From an uncultured Candidatus Saccharibacteria bacterium (GTDB lineage: Bacteria; Patescibacteriota; Saccharimonadia; Saccharimonadales; Saccharimonadaceae): a DNA stretch of 16,925 bases. The stretch lies in assembly GCA_947306315.1 (NCBI GenBank), contig CAMZGF010000010.1:1-16925 (forward strand), in the 5' to 3' direction. Of the stretch, positions 7,118 through 12,919 are shown in pieces; position 1 is the stretch's first letter; every line of letters begins with the position of its first letter. The translations under genes were made by a program, and so were the position numbers. The notes beneath the pieces are model-generated. The model was not told the DNA's origin. It did not search any database and was given only the letters and a program-made list of their open reading frames with translations.

Positions 7118-8734
7118 ATGCAAGATCAAACACAGCCAGTAAATCAAAAACCAGCTGCAATTGTTGACCCAATGCAACAGTCTAACTATGTCTTCAAATT
7201 CTTGAGCTACTATTTTGATAAGAAAAGTTTGACCGGCACTTTCGTCTACCAGGGAATCGATAATACAATTTTTACCGAAAAAATCACTTTCGCAAAACAC
7301 CCTGAAGCCCAAGCCGGGAAGTTCTTCAACGCCACAGACGATCCAAGTCTCAATAATCTTCTCGATAGAGCAATGTTCCTTGCTTTCATGCTACTTGGTT
7401 CAAGTTATTACAAAGCTCATCCAACCCCATATATTGAAGTTCCAAAACCAATCGACGATTTCCAAGCAAAATTCTTCAACAAAGTTTATCAAGAAGGACT
7501 TTCGCAGTATGCATTTGAGAATGGACTAACAAGAGAAAACCTTGCCCATTTCACCCCCTCAACAACCCAACTTGAAGCGCCAATAAAATATAATGGCAAA
7601 GGTCTCCTAAGTCTCCAATCTGGAGGAAAAGATAGTTTACTCGTTGCAACACTTCTGCTCGAATCACGTATCGATTTCACACCATGGTATGTTTCATCCG
7701 ATCCAGATGGCTCACATCCAGCAGTAATCGATGAGTTATTTCCGCAACTACTCGATAAAAAAGCCAGCATCGCAATCCGCCAAATCGATAAACTTCATCT
7801 TCAACAATCTGGCGGTCTTAATGGTCATGTCCCAGTAACATTTATCAACACTGCGCTTGGCATCATTCAAGCAATCCTAAATAATCAAAACATCGTCATG
7901 ACCAGCATCGGCAACGAAGGTGCAGAGGCCCATGCTTACATCAACGACCTCCCAGTAAATCACCAATGGTCAAAGACTTGGGAAGCAGAACAATTACTCG
8001 CTGAATACGTAAAAAGATATATCTCGGAAGACATCAAAGTTGGTTCGCCAATCCGCAAATACTCTGAACTTAGAATCGCAGAGCTCTTCGTCAATAAATG
8101 TTGGCAAAGATATGGTTATAAATTTAGCTCATGTAACCAAGCTAACTACAAACAGGGTACGAACAATAGCCAGCTTTCATGGTGTGGCGAATGCGCAAAA
8201 TGCGCAAACACATACATTTTATTCAGCCCATTCCTCGCGCCACAGTCCCTACAAACCCTATTCCACGACATCGATCTCTTCCAAAAACCAACTCTCATCA
8301 ACATATTTAAAGGTCTTCTTGGAATCGACAATGTCATGAAGCCGTTCGAATGTATCGGTTCCGTCGATGAGCTCCGTTTTGCATATCACCACCGTATGAA
8401 AGTTCCACCAATCGAAGTTCCACAAAACACTAACACGATTCGCAACTATCAGACTGAAACAATCAATGCAAACTTAGTCCAAGCCTCTGAACGTCTTGGC
8501 ATTAGGAAATTATTCAAACAAAACCCACAGCCAGCGGTTCCAACTTATAACCCAAATGGAAATAACGGGCAATATGGCGACGCATATGCAAGTCAAAAAC
8601 CGACTGAAACCGTTCTAGTCCAGCCGATTTATTCCGATCTCCCATTCATGGTACCAGAAAGTAGATATAACTACGCTGCAGAGCACGAATCACAAGAATT
8701 CTTTAAAAATTTCTTCGAAGAAAATAGAAAATAA
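7118..8734 (+). CDS. murL: MurL-like UDP-MurNAc-L-Ala-L-Glu epimerase
   Basis: Predicted to invert the glutamate of UDP-MurNAc-L-Ala-L-Glu to D-Glu, the ATP-dependent reaction known for Xanthomonas MurL acting after MurD2; this would remove the need for free D-Glu and MurI. The assignment rests on a PP-loop-like nucleotide site LQSGGKDSLL (about 166-175), a GNEGAEAH segment (about 265-272), a Cys cluster (C339, then WCGECAKC at 355-362) and its place directly after murD. It is 538 residues, longer than I expect for the family. About 70 C-terminal residues are rich in Pro, Asn, Gln and Tyr and look disordered. Start ATG has GGAG (7109-7112) 5 nt upstream and is co-transcribed with murD. It converges with the next gene, the two stop codons abutting. 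An alternative is another PP-loop ATP-pyrophosphatase; the murD link favours MurL. Confidence 0.75.
   Translation: MQDQTQPVNQKPAAIVDPMQQSNYVFKFLSYYFDKKSLTGTFVYQGIDNTIFTEKITFAKHPEAQAGKFFNATDDPSLNNLLDRAMFLAFMLLGSSYYKAHPTPYIEVPKPIDDFQAKFFNKVYQEGLSQYAFENGLTRENLAHFTPSTTQLEAPIKYNGKGLLSLQSGGKDSLLVATLLLESRIDFTPWYVSSDPDGSHPAVIDELFPQLLDKKASIAIRQIDKLHLQQSGGLNGHVPVTFINTALGIIQAILNNQNIVMTSIGNEGAEAHAYINDLPVNHQWSKTWEAEQLLAEYVKRYISEDIKVGSPIRKYSELRIAELFVNKCWQRYGYKFSSCNQANYKQGTNNSQLSWCGECAKCANTYILFSPFLAPQSLQTLFHDIDLFQKPTLINIFKGLLGIDNVMKPFECIGSVDELRFAYHHRMKVPPIEVPQNTNTIRNYQTETINANLVQASERLGIRKLFKQNPQPAVPTYNPNGNNGQYGDAYASQKPTETVLVQPIYSDLPFMVPESRYNYAAEHESQEFFKNFFEENRK
8706..8723 (-). terminator. Weak candidate terminator of the minus-strand gene inside the murL 3' end
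   Basis: On the minus strand TTTCT-TCGA-AGAAA (8710-8723) is followed by a run of T (8705-8709). The stem is short and A/T-rich, and the bases also encode the murL C-terminus, so it may be chance. No better terminator lies between the two convergent genes. Confidence 0.25.
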
Positions 8735-8917
8735 TTAGTGCTTAATAACTTCACCGAGGCCGTAAGCAAAAATCATAAAAGCGCCCGCTGCACAAAGCGC
8801 AATTGCAATTCCACCCCAGAAATAAATATTCTGGCACCTCTTTGAAACCGCCTTCTTTGCAGGTTTCTTTACAGCCTTCTTTGTAGTCTTCTTTATTGTT
8901 ACTTTCTTAGTTGCCAT
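8735..8917 (-). CDS. Small lysine-rich single-span membrane protein
   Basis: A 60-residue protein, the only gene on the minus strand. Residues 1-27 are a histone-H1-like repeat of Lys, Ala, Thr, Val and Pro (TKKAVKKPAKKAVSKR); residues about 32-54 form one hydrophobic helix (YFWGGIAIALCAAGAFMIFAY), then a short tail ending VIKH. By the positive-inside rule the basic tail should face the cytoplasm. AAGGAAAC upstream is a good ribosome binding site with normal spacing, and -10-like boxes lie further upstream, so it is a real gene. Its last base abuts the last base of murL. Function unknown: the tail could bind DNA, RNA, acidic lipids or ribosomes at the membrane. Confidence 0.8.
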   Translation of the reverse strand: MATKKVTIKKTTKKAVKKPAKKAVSKRCQNIYFWGGIAIALCAAGAFMIFAYGLGEVIKH

Positions 8918-8952
8918 TTGTTTCCTTATTTTGATTTTTAAAACTTTTCTTT

Positions 8953-8972
8953 ATTTTACCATAAGAATTATA
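8953..8972 (-). promoter_or_regulatory. Promoter region of the 60-residue protein gene (minus strand)
   Basis: Reading the minus strand, TATAAT lies at 8972-8967 and an extended -10 variant TGGTAAAAT at 8961-8953. Either could serve; neither has a convincing -35. The region is divergent to the tRNA promoter, which begins at 8988. Confidence 0.45.
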
Positions 8973-8987
8973 AAAACGCAAACAACC

Positions 8988-9016
8988 TTGAAAAATCCAG
9001 TTAAAAGTGATATGAT
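8988..9016 (+). promoter_or_regulatory. Sigma-70 type promoter of tRNA-Gln
   Basis: TTGAAA (8988-8993), 17-bp spacer, TATGAT (9011-9016). Five of six bases match consensus in each box. The implied start near 9023 is about 5 nt before the mature tRNA. Confidence 0.8.
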
Positions 9017-9027
9017 TAATAAAGCGT

Positions 9028-9102
9028 TGGGCCTTCGCCAAGTGGTAAGGCAACGGGTTTTGGTCCCGTCATTCGCAGGTTCGAATCCTGCAGGCCCAGC
9101 CA
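9028..9102 (+). tRNA. tRNA-Gln (anticodon TTG)
   Basis: A 75-nt cloverleaf including an encoded CCA. The acceptor stem TGGGCCT (9028-9034) pairs with AGGCCCA (9092-9098), with discriminator G. The D arm contains GCCAAGTGGTAAGGC. The anticodon stem ACGGG/CCCGT encloses the loop TTTTGGT with anticodon TTG (Gln). The T arm is GCAGG-TTCGAAT-CCTGC. The U1-A72 pair and G73 are typical tRNA-Gln identity elements. It stands as a single-gene unit with its own promoter and terminator. Confidence 0.97.
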
Positions 9103-9117
9103 TTACAAAACGGAAAA

Positions 9118-9143
9118 CTCCCGAAGGGAGATTTTTTGTTTTT
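9118..9143 (+). terminator. Rho-independent terminator after tRNA-Gln
   Basis: CTCCC-GAA-GGGAG (9118-9130) is a 5-bp GC-rich stem with a tight loop, followed by ATTTTTTGTTTTT (9131-9143). It ends the tRNA transcript 16 bp after the CCA. Confidence 0.85.
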
Positions 9144-9156
9144 CCTGGGGTATGTA

Positions 9157-9185
9157 TTGACACAAGCGTTATTTTGTGCTATAAT
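9157..9185 (+). promoter_or_regulatory. Perfect consensus promoter of an orphan short transcript
   Basis: TTGACA (9157-9162), 17-bp spacer, TATAAT (9180-9185), with TG at 9177-9178 completing an extended -10. Every consensus position is matched, making this the strongest promoter seen in the window. The predicted start is near 9192. It is not followed by any normal-sized reading frame. Confidence 0.85.
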
Positions 9186-9191
9186 ATAAAA

Positions 9192-9291
9192 ATAAGGAGT
9201 TATATTGCGGATTCCTCATATTAACCAGTAAAATTTTAAAAAATATATTCGCTTAATAATTAGAGGCGCACCAAAACTGGTGCACCTTTTT
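9192..9291 (+). ncRNA. Orphan ~100-nt transcript: candidate small RNA or leader/attenuator
   Basis: Bounded by the consensus promoter (9157-9185) and the terminator (9264-9291). It begins with ATAAGGAGTTATAT (9192-9205), identical to the hpf leader at 1252-1265, but where hpf has ATG this has ATTG. Frames after the Shine-Dalgarno are tiny: TTG at 9205 gives MRIPHINQ then stop, and ATT at 9204 gives six codons. AGGAGT (9195-9200) can pair with ATTCCT (9211-9216), hiding the Shine-Dalgarno. Alternatively CCTC (9214-9217) plus TATTAA (9219-9224) can pair with TTAATA (9253-9258) plus GAGG (9263-9266), which would compete with the base of the terminator. It is not recognisable as SRP RNA, 6S RNA or tmRNA. 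It may be an sRNA, an attenuating leader for the gene at 9309, or the promoter stub of a lost gene. Confidence 0.5.
9264..9291 (+). terminator. Rho-independent terminator of the orphan transcript
   Basis: AGGCGCACC (9264-9272), loop AAAACT, GGTGCACCT (9279-9287): nine positions with one C-A mismatch, then TTTTT (9287-9291). It lies 17 bp before the next start codon, so read-through would enter that gene. Confidence 0.85.
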
Positions 9292-9293
9292 CA

Positions 9294-9302
9294 TGCTATA
9301 AT
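9294..9302 (+). promoter_or_regulatory. Extended -10 promoter giving a leaderless mRNA for the 9309 gene
   Basis: TGCTATAAT ends at 9302 and the ATG is at 9309, so the expected transcription start falls at or next to the start codon. There is no Shine-Dalgarno and no clear -35. Confidence 0.65.
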
Positions 9303-9308
9303 ATAGCC

Positions 9309-9899
9309 ATGAGAAAAATACTCGAAGCAATTCTCGTCGGTATTCTTTGTGGCCTTCTAACCCACATCGTCGGCAGATTTCTTCCGCAAGATTGGCAGTT
9401 CTTGATCGAAACCAAAGCGATTTGGCTTATTCCAGCATTTCTCATTTCATTTAATCTTCCACTCCGCAGAAAATGCACTGACGCGGTCATCATCTCAACC
9501 ATCATGCTCGTTACGACAGGAGTTGTTTACTACACAAGTGAAGTGGTAATGAACCATGGTGCATGGTATTTTTATGGAGACTTCGGCTACTTCATTATTC
9601 CAGCAATCATCGCCGGCGTTATCACTGGATACGTCGCATACCTTGGCCGTTCCGCAACCAATAAATTCATCCGCTATGCAAGCGTCGCAATTCTTCCAGC
9701 TATTTACACCGGCGGCGGTATCGACGGGATTTTAGACACAATTAATAATTTTCAGTGGACGCCAGAAATCGCAACAAAACTTTTCGGCGGTTTTATTTTC
9801 TATGTTTTATTAACCGGAAAGAACCGTTTTAAGCCAACATCAATTATGATTTACATTATTTTAGCATTTGTCGCCGCACTCGGCATCCCAATCACCTAA
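9309..9899 (+). CDS. Polytopic membrane protein, unknown function
   Basis: A 196-residue, strongly hydrophobic protein with about six or seven predicted membrane helices (roughly 4-22, 34-52, 57-78, 92-112, 121-137, 155-169, 177-194). Small-residue motifs suited to helix packing are visible (IIAGVITGYVAYLG, YTGGGIDGI). No catalytic signature or transporter motif is recognised, and I cannot name the family. It is read from a leaderless-type promoter and lies just after the terminator of the orphan transcript. prfB starts 22 bp downstream from its own promoter. Confidence 0.85.
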   Translation: MRKILEAILVGILCGLLTHIVGRFLPQDWQFLIETKAIWLIPAFLISFNLPLRRKCTDAVIISTIMLVTTGVVYYTSEVVMNHGAWYFYGDFGYFIIPAIIAGVITGYVAYLGRSATNKFIRYASVAILPAIYTGGGIDGILDTINNFQWTPEIATKLFGGFIFYVLLTGKNRFKPTSIMIYIILAFVAALGIPIT

Positions 9900-9903
9900 G
9901 ATA

Positions 9904-9912
9904 TGATATAAT
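9904..9912 (+). promoter_or_regulatory. Extended -10 promoter for prfB
   Basis: TGATATAAT (TATAAT at 9907-9912) ends 9 nt before ATG 9922, so the mRNA should have a leader of about 0-4 nt. No Shine-Dalgarno or -35 is visible. Confidence 0.6.
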
Positions 9913-9921
9913 AAATAGGTT

Positions 9922-11004
9922 ATGAATGAAAACGAGAAACGCCTCGAAAATTTAGCGAATAGTTTAACTGATGCTTGGCAGAAACTTAAACTCGATGAAA
10001 AAATCGAGCATCTTTCTCGTCTCGAAAATGAAGTAGCAAATCCTGATATATGGAAAGACCCTGAAGTTGCGAAAAATAAAAATATGGAACTTTCTCGTCT
10101 AGACACTGAAGTCCACCCTTGGCAGATATTAAAAGCTCAGTCTAAGGATCTAAAAGATATTATTTCACTCAATGAAAAAGATCTCGAAGAAGAAATCAAA
10201 GATCAACTTTCTGCGATGGAGAGCACTCTTGAAGAACTCAAAAAAGCTCTTCGTTTTACTGGCGAATTTGACAGCAATGACGCAATCCTTCGCATAACCG
10301 CTGGCGTTGGTGGCACTGAAGCTATGGACTGGGCTGGCATGCTCGAGCGCATGTATTTAAGATATTTTGAAAAGAACAGTTTTTCAGCAAAACTCATCGA
10401 ACGTCAAGAAGGGGAAGAAGCCGGAATTAAAACTGCTGTATATGAAGTTGCTGGCACAAATACTTACGGAAATCTAAAGTCTGAGCATGGCGTACATCGC
10501 CTCGTTCGCCTCAGCCCATTTAATGCAGACAATCTTCGCCAAACCTCATTCTCGCTCGTTGAAATTCTTCCAGTCATGAATGCGGATAATGATATTGAAA
10601 TTGACGAGAAAGATTTACGTATCGATGTCTATCACGCATCGGGCCACGGTGGTCAAGGTGTCAATACAACCGACTCTGCAGTTCGTATTACCCACCTTCC
10701 AACCGGCATCGTTGTTGCAATCCAAAACGAACGTAGTCAACACGCAAACAAAGATACGGCAATGGAAATCCTGAAAGCTAAGCTCGTCCAAATGAAACTT
10801 GAACAACAAGCCGAATCCCTTGGCGAACTTCGTGCCGGCGAATCTGCAAAGTGGGGACAACAAATTAGAAACTACGTCCTCCAACCATACAAACTTGTAA
10901 AAGATACTCGTACAAAATACGAAGAAACCGATGCTGACGCTGTTCTTGACGGCAAGATTCAAGGTTTCATTGACGCGTTTCTTGAAGATATAATCGGCAA
11001 GTAA
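9922..11004 (+). CDS. prfB: Peptide chain release factor 2 (RF2)
   Basis: Recognises UGA and UAA in the ribosomal A site and triggers peptide release. It has 360 residues, the normal length. The stop-codon-reading tripeptide SPF is in RLVRLSPFNA (about residue 198), which separates RF2 from RF1 (PxT). The catalytic GGQ is in ASGHGGQGVNTTDSAVR (about 239-241). The N-terminal region (EKIEHLSRLENEVANPDIW) aligns by eye with E. coli RF2 after its frameshift site. The frame is continuous from ATG, with no in-frame TGA and no Shine-Dalgarno-like slip signal, so the common autoregulatory +1 frameshift is missing. TGA is a working stop for ftsE and the CHAP gene nearby, which fits a need for RF2 and the standard code. 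Confidence 0.96.
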   Translation: MNENEKRLENLANSLTDAWQKLKLDEKIEHLSRLENEVANPDIWKDPEVAKNKNMELSRLDTEVHPWQILKAQSKDLKDIISLNEKDLEEEIKDQLSAMESTLEELKKALRFTGEFDSNDAILRITAGVGGTEAMDWAGMLERMYLRYFEKNSFSAKLIERQEGEEAGIKTAVYEVAGTNTYGNLKSEHGVHRLVRLSPFNADNLRQTSFSLVEILPVMNADNDIEIDEKDLRIDVYHASGHGGQGVNTTDSAVRITHLPTGIVVAIQNERSQHANKDTAMEILKAKLVQMKLEQQAESLGELRAGESAKWGQQIRNYVLQPYKLVKDTRTKYEETDADAVLDGKIQGFIDAFLEDIIGK

Positions 11005-11024
11005 TTTTGCTTTTTTATTTTTTT

Positions 11025-11033
11025 TATATTATT
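11025..11033 (+). promoter_or_regulatory. Probable -10 region for ftsEX, leaderless or near-leaderless
   Basis: The 37-bp gap between prfB and ftsE is almost all A and T and holds overlapping -10-like hexamers (TATATT at 11025-11030, TATTAT at 11027-11032). No Shine-Dalgarno precedes ATG 11042. A T-rich run before it (11005-11025) has no stem, so it is not a standard terminator. Confidence 0.35.
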
Positions 11034-11041
11034 ATATATTT

Positions 11042-11842
11042 ATGATATTGTTCTATCATGTCACAATGGCTTATCCTCGTGACAAACATCCAGCTCTCGA
11101 CAACGTTTCTTTTCATATTGAAGCAAACGAGTTTGTTTTTCTGGTTGGAAAATCTGGTGCTGGTAAATCAACACTTATTAAAATGATCACGAAAGAGGAA
11201 ACTCCAGACGATGGCAAAATCATCATCGGCGGAATTGATCTCGATTACGTTAAAAAGCGTCATATCCCGCATTATCGTCGTCGCATCGGCGTAGTTTTCC
11301 AGGATTATAAACTTCTCCCGACGCGTACGGTTTATGAAAACGTTGCTTTTGCCCTCGAAATTGCCGGCATGAGCAACCGCGAAATCGAACGCACAGTTCC
11401 AAAAGTCCTCGACCTTGTTGAATTATCTGATAAAGCATACAAATTCCCAGACAATATTTCTGGTGGCGAACGTCAACGTGTCTCAATCGCACGTGCAGTT
11501 GCACGCCAACCAAAAATTCTCATCGCAGATGAGCCTACTGGAAACCTCGACGTCGAAACCGGTGAAGGAATTCTTGATCTTCTCCAAAAAATTAACGACT
11601 ATGGCACAACCGTTCTCGTCACAACACATGACGCAAGCGCAGTAAATCACCTCAAAAAGCGCGTCATTACTCTCCGTGATGGCAAAATCGTTTCAGACCA
11701 GAAAAACCACGGTATTTATCGTCTTGACGGTGATAATGACGGTATTTCATTACCACAACCAGGGCATCTCCACCCAGAAACTTACATGAAGCACGAAGCT
11801 CGTAAAGATGGTCAAAAACCAAAAAGGAAATTGATTCAATGA
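11042..11842 (+). CDS. ftsE: Cell division ABC ATPase FtsE
   Basis: ATPase partner of FtsX. ATP binding and hydrolysis in the cytoplasm is passed through FtsX to activate wall hydrolases at the septum. Seen: Walker A GKSGAGKST (36-44), Q-loop VVFQD (84-88), signature ISGGERQR (139-146), Walker B ILIADEPTGNLD (159-170) and switch His H196. The start MILFYHVTMAYP matches the usual FtsE opening. It has 266 residues, about 35-40 more than typical. The C-terminal addition from about 228 is polar, ends in a basic run (KPKRKLIQ) and is not part of the ABC fold. Its stop overlaps the ftsX start (ATGA), so the two are translationally coupled. Confidence 0.95.
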   Translation: MILFYHVTMAYPRDKHPALDNVSFHIEANEFVFLVGKSGAGKSTLIKMITKEETPDDGKIIIGGIDLDYVKKRHIPHYRRRIGVVFQDYKLLPTRTVYENVAFALEIAGMSNREIERTVPKVLDLVELSDKAYKFPDNISGGERQRVSIARAVARQPKILIADEPTGNLDVETGEGILDLLQKINDYGTTVLVTTHDASAVNHLKKRVITLRDGKIVSDQKNHGIYRLDGDNDGISLPQPGHLHPETYMKHEARKDGQKPKRKLIQ

Positions 11843-12849
11843 GCAGAGAAAAAACCATAAATCGTCTAAAAACGATGTTAAAAACCACTAACCACCACTT
11901 CTTCCGAAATCTCGGTCGTATTTTCAAGTATGGCGGAATTGGCTTCATGCGCAATTTTTGGCTTTCAATTACCGCTACTGTTGTAACAACTTTAACTCTC
12001 GTTCTACTTTTTGCAACTATTATCGCCGGTTCAGTCCTTTCTTCAACTGCAGATTCGATGCGTGGAAAAATCGATATCTCAATTTTCTTTGAACCAGGAA
12101 CGGAAAAACGCGACCTTGTTAGTATGGCAAATACTATGAAACAAGATGACAATGTTAAATCCGTCGACGTCACAACATCCGAAGAGGAATTCGCAAAACT
12201 CTATAAAGAATACGTCGACTCAGACAATCAACAGCTTCTCACAACTATTGATCTCGTGGGTGAAGATACCTTTATTAAAAAGACTCCCGCAGCAATGCGC
12301 ATCAAAGTCTATAACACTGACGATCTTAGTAGTATCAAAAACATCGTAAACACTAACGACGAATTTCAAGAAAACCTCAGCAAAAAAAATGATCCAACTT
12401 ACGATGCAAACAGCTCAGTAATCTCAACCATTTCAAGCTGGGCAAACATTGCTACAAAAGGCGGTACTGCACTTTGTATTCTCTTCCTCATTATCTCAAC
12501 ACTCGTCATCTTTAATACAATTCGCATGGCAATCTACAGCCGCGCTGAAGAAATCTACATGGAGAAACTTGTTGGCGCAGACAATAGTTTCATCCGCGGG
12601 CCATTCCTCATTGAAGCTATGGCGTCAGGCGTCTTTGCTGGCATCATCTCCGGCATAATAAGCCTTATTGGATACAATATCCTCTCACCAAGACTTGATA
12701 GTTTCGACATTAATGTTACATCCGTGAACGACTTCCTCTCATATCCTCAGAATATCTTCCTTGTATTCGTCCTTCTCGTCGGTACCGGCATCATTATCAC
12801 ATTCATCTCAGCACGTCTCGCAATCCACAAATATCTCAAAAAATTCTAA
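11839..12849 (+). CDS. ftsX: Cell division protein FtsX
   Basis: Membrane partner of FtsE, 336 residues. It has the FtsX topology: a cytoplasmic N-terminus, TM1 (about 42-66), a large outside loop (67-205) expected to contact the hydrolase, then TM2 (207-228), TM3 (254-279) and TM4 (303-327). The conserved stretch between TM2 and TM3 is present (NTIRMAIYSRAEEIYMEKLVGA). The start codon overlaps the ftsE stop, with AAGGAA upstream inside ftsE. A CHAP hydrolase gene follows after 70 bp and is the likely effector bound by the outside loop. Confidence 0.94.
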   Translation: MSREKTINRLKTMLKTTNHHFFRNLGRIFKYGGIGFMRNFWLSITATVVTTLTLVLLFATIIAGSVLSSTADSMRGKIDISIFFEPGTEKRDLVSMANTMKQDDNVKSVDVTTSEEEFAKLYKEYVDSDNQQLLTTIDLVGEDTFIKKTPAAMRIKVYNTDDLSSIKNIVNTNDEFQENLSKKNDPTYDANSSVISTISSWANIATKGGTALCILFLIISTLVIFNTIRMAIYSRAEEIYMEKLVGADNSFIRGPFLIEAMASGVFAGIISGIISLIGYNILSPRLDSFDINVTSVNDFLSYPQNIFLVFVLLVGTGIIITFISARLAIHKYLKKF

Positions 12850-12859
12850 GTCTCTTCGT

Positions 12860-12888
12860 TTGACAAAGAAATACGCTTATGGTAATCT
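12860..12888 (+). promoter_or_regulatory. Sigma-70 type promoter of the CHAP hydrolase gene
   Basis: TTGACA (12860-12865), 17-bp spacer with TGG just before the -10, then TAATCT (12883-12888). A perfect -35 with an extended -10. The leader of about 25 nt contains GGAG twice; AAGGAG (12907-12912) is the one suitably spaced before ATG 12920. The hydrolase can thus be made apart from ftsEX. Confidence 0.7.
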
Positions 12889-12919
12889 GTAAGTAGGAGT
12901 ATTTCCCGAAGGAGCCTGA

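Noticed and set aside
8931..9224. 97-codon plus-strand reading frame spanning the tRNA region
   Set aside because: It runs straight through tRNA-Gln, its terminator and the orphan promoter, has no ribosome binding site, and its translation looks random.
9192..9291. Orphan transcript as SRP RNA, 6S RNA or tmRNA
   Set aside because: The conserved SRP apical loop is absent, the length and structure do not match 6S RNA, and there is no tRNA-like end or tag frame for tmRNA.
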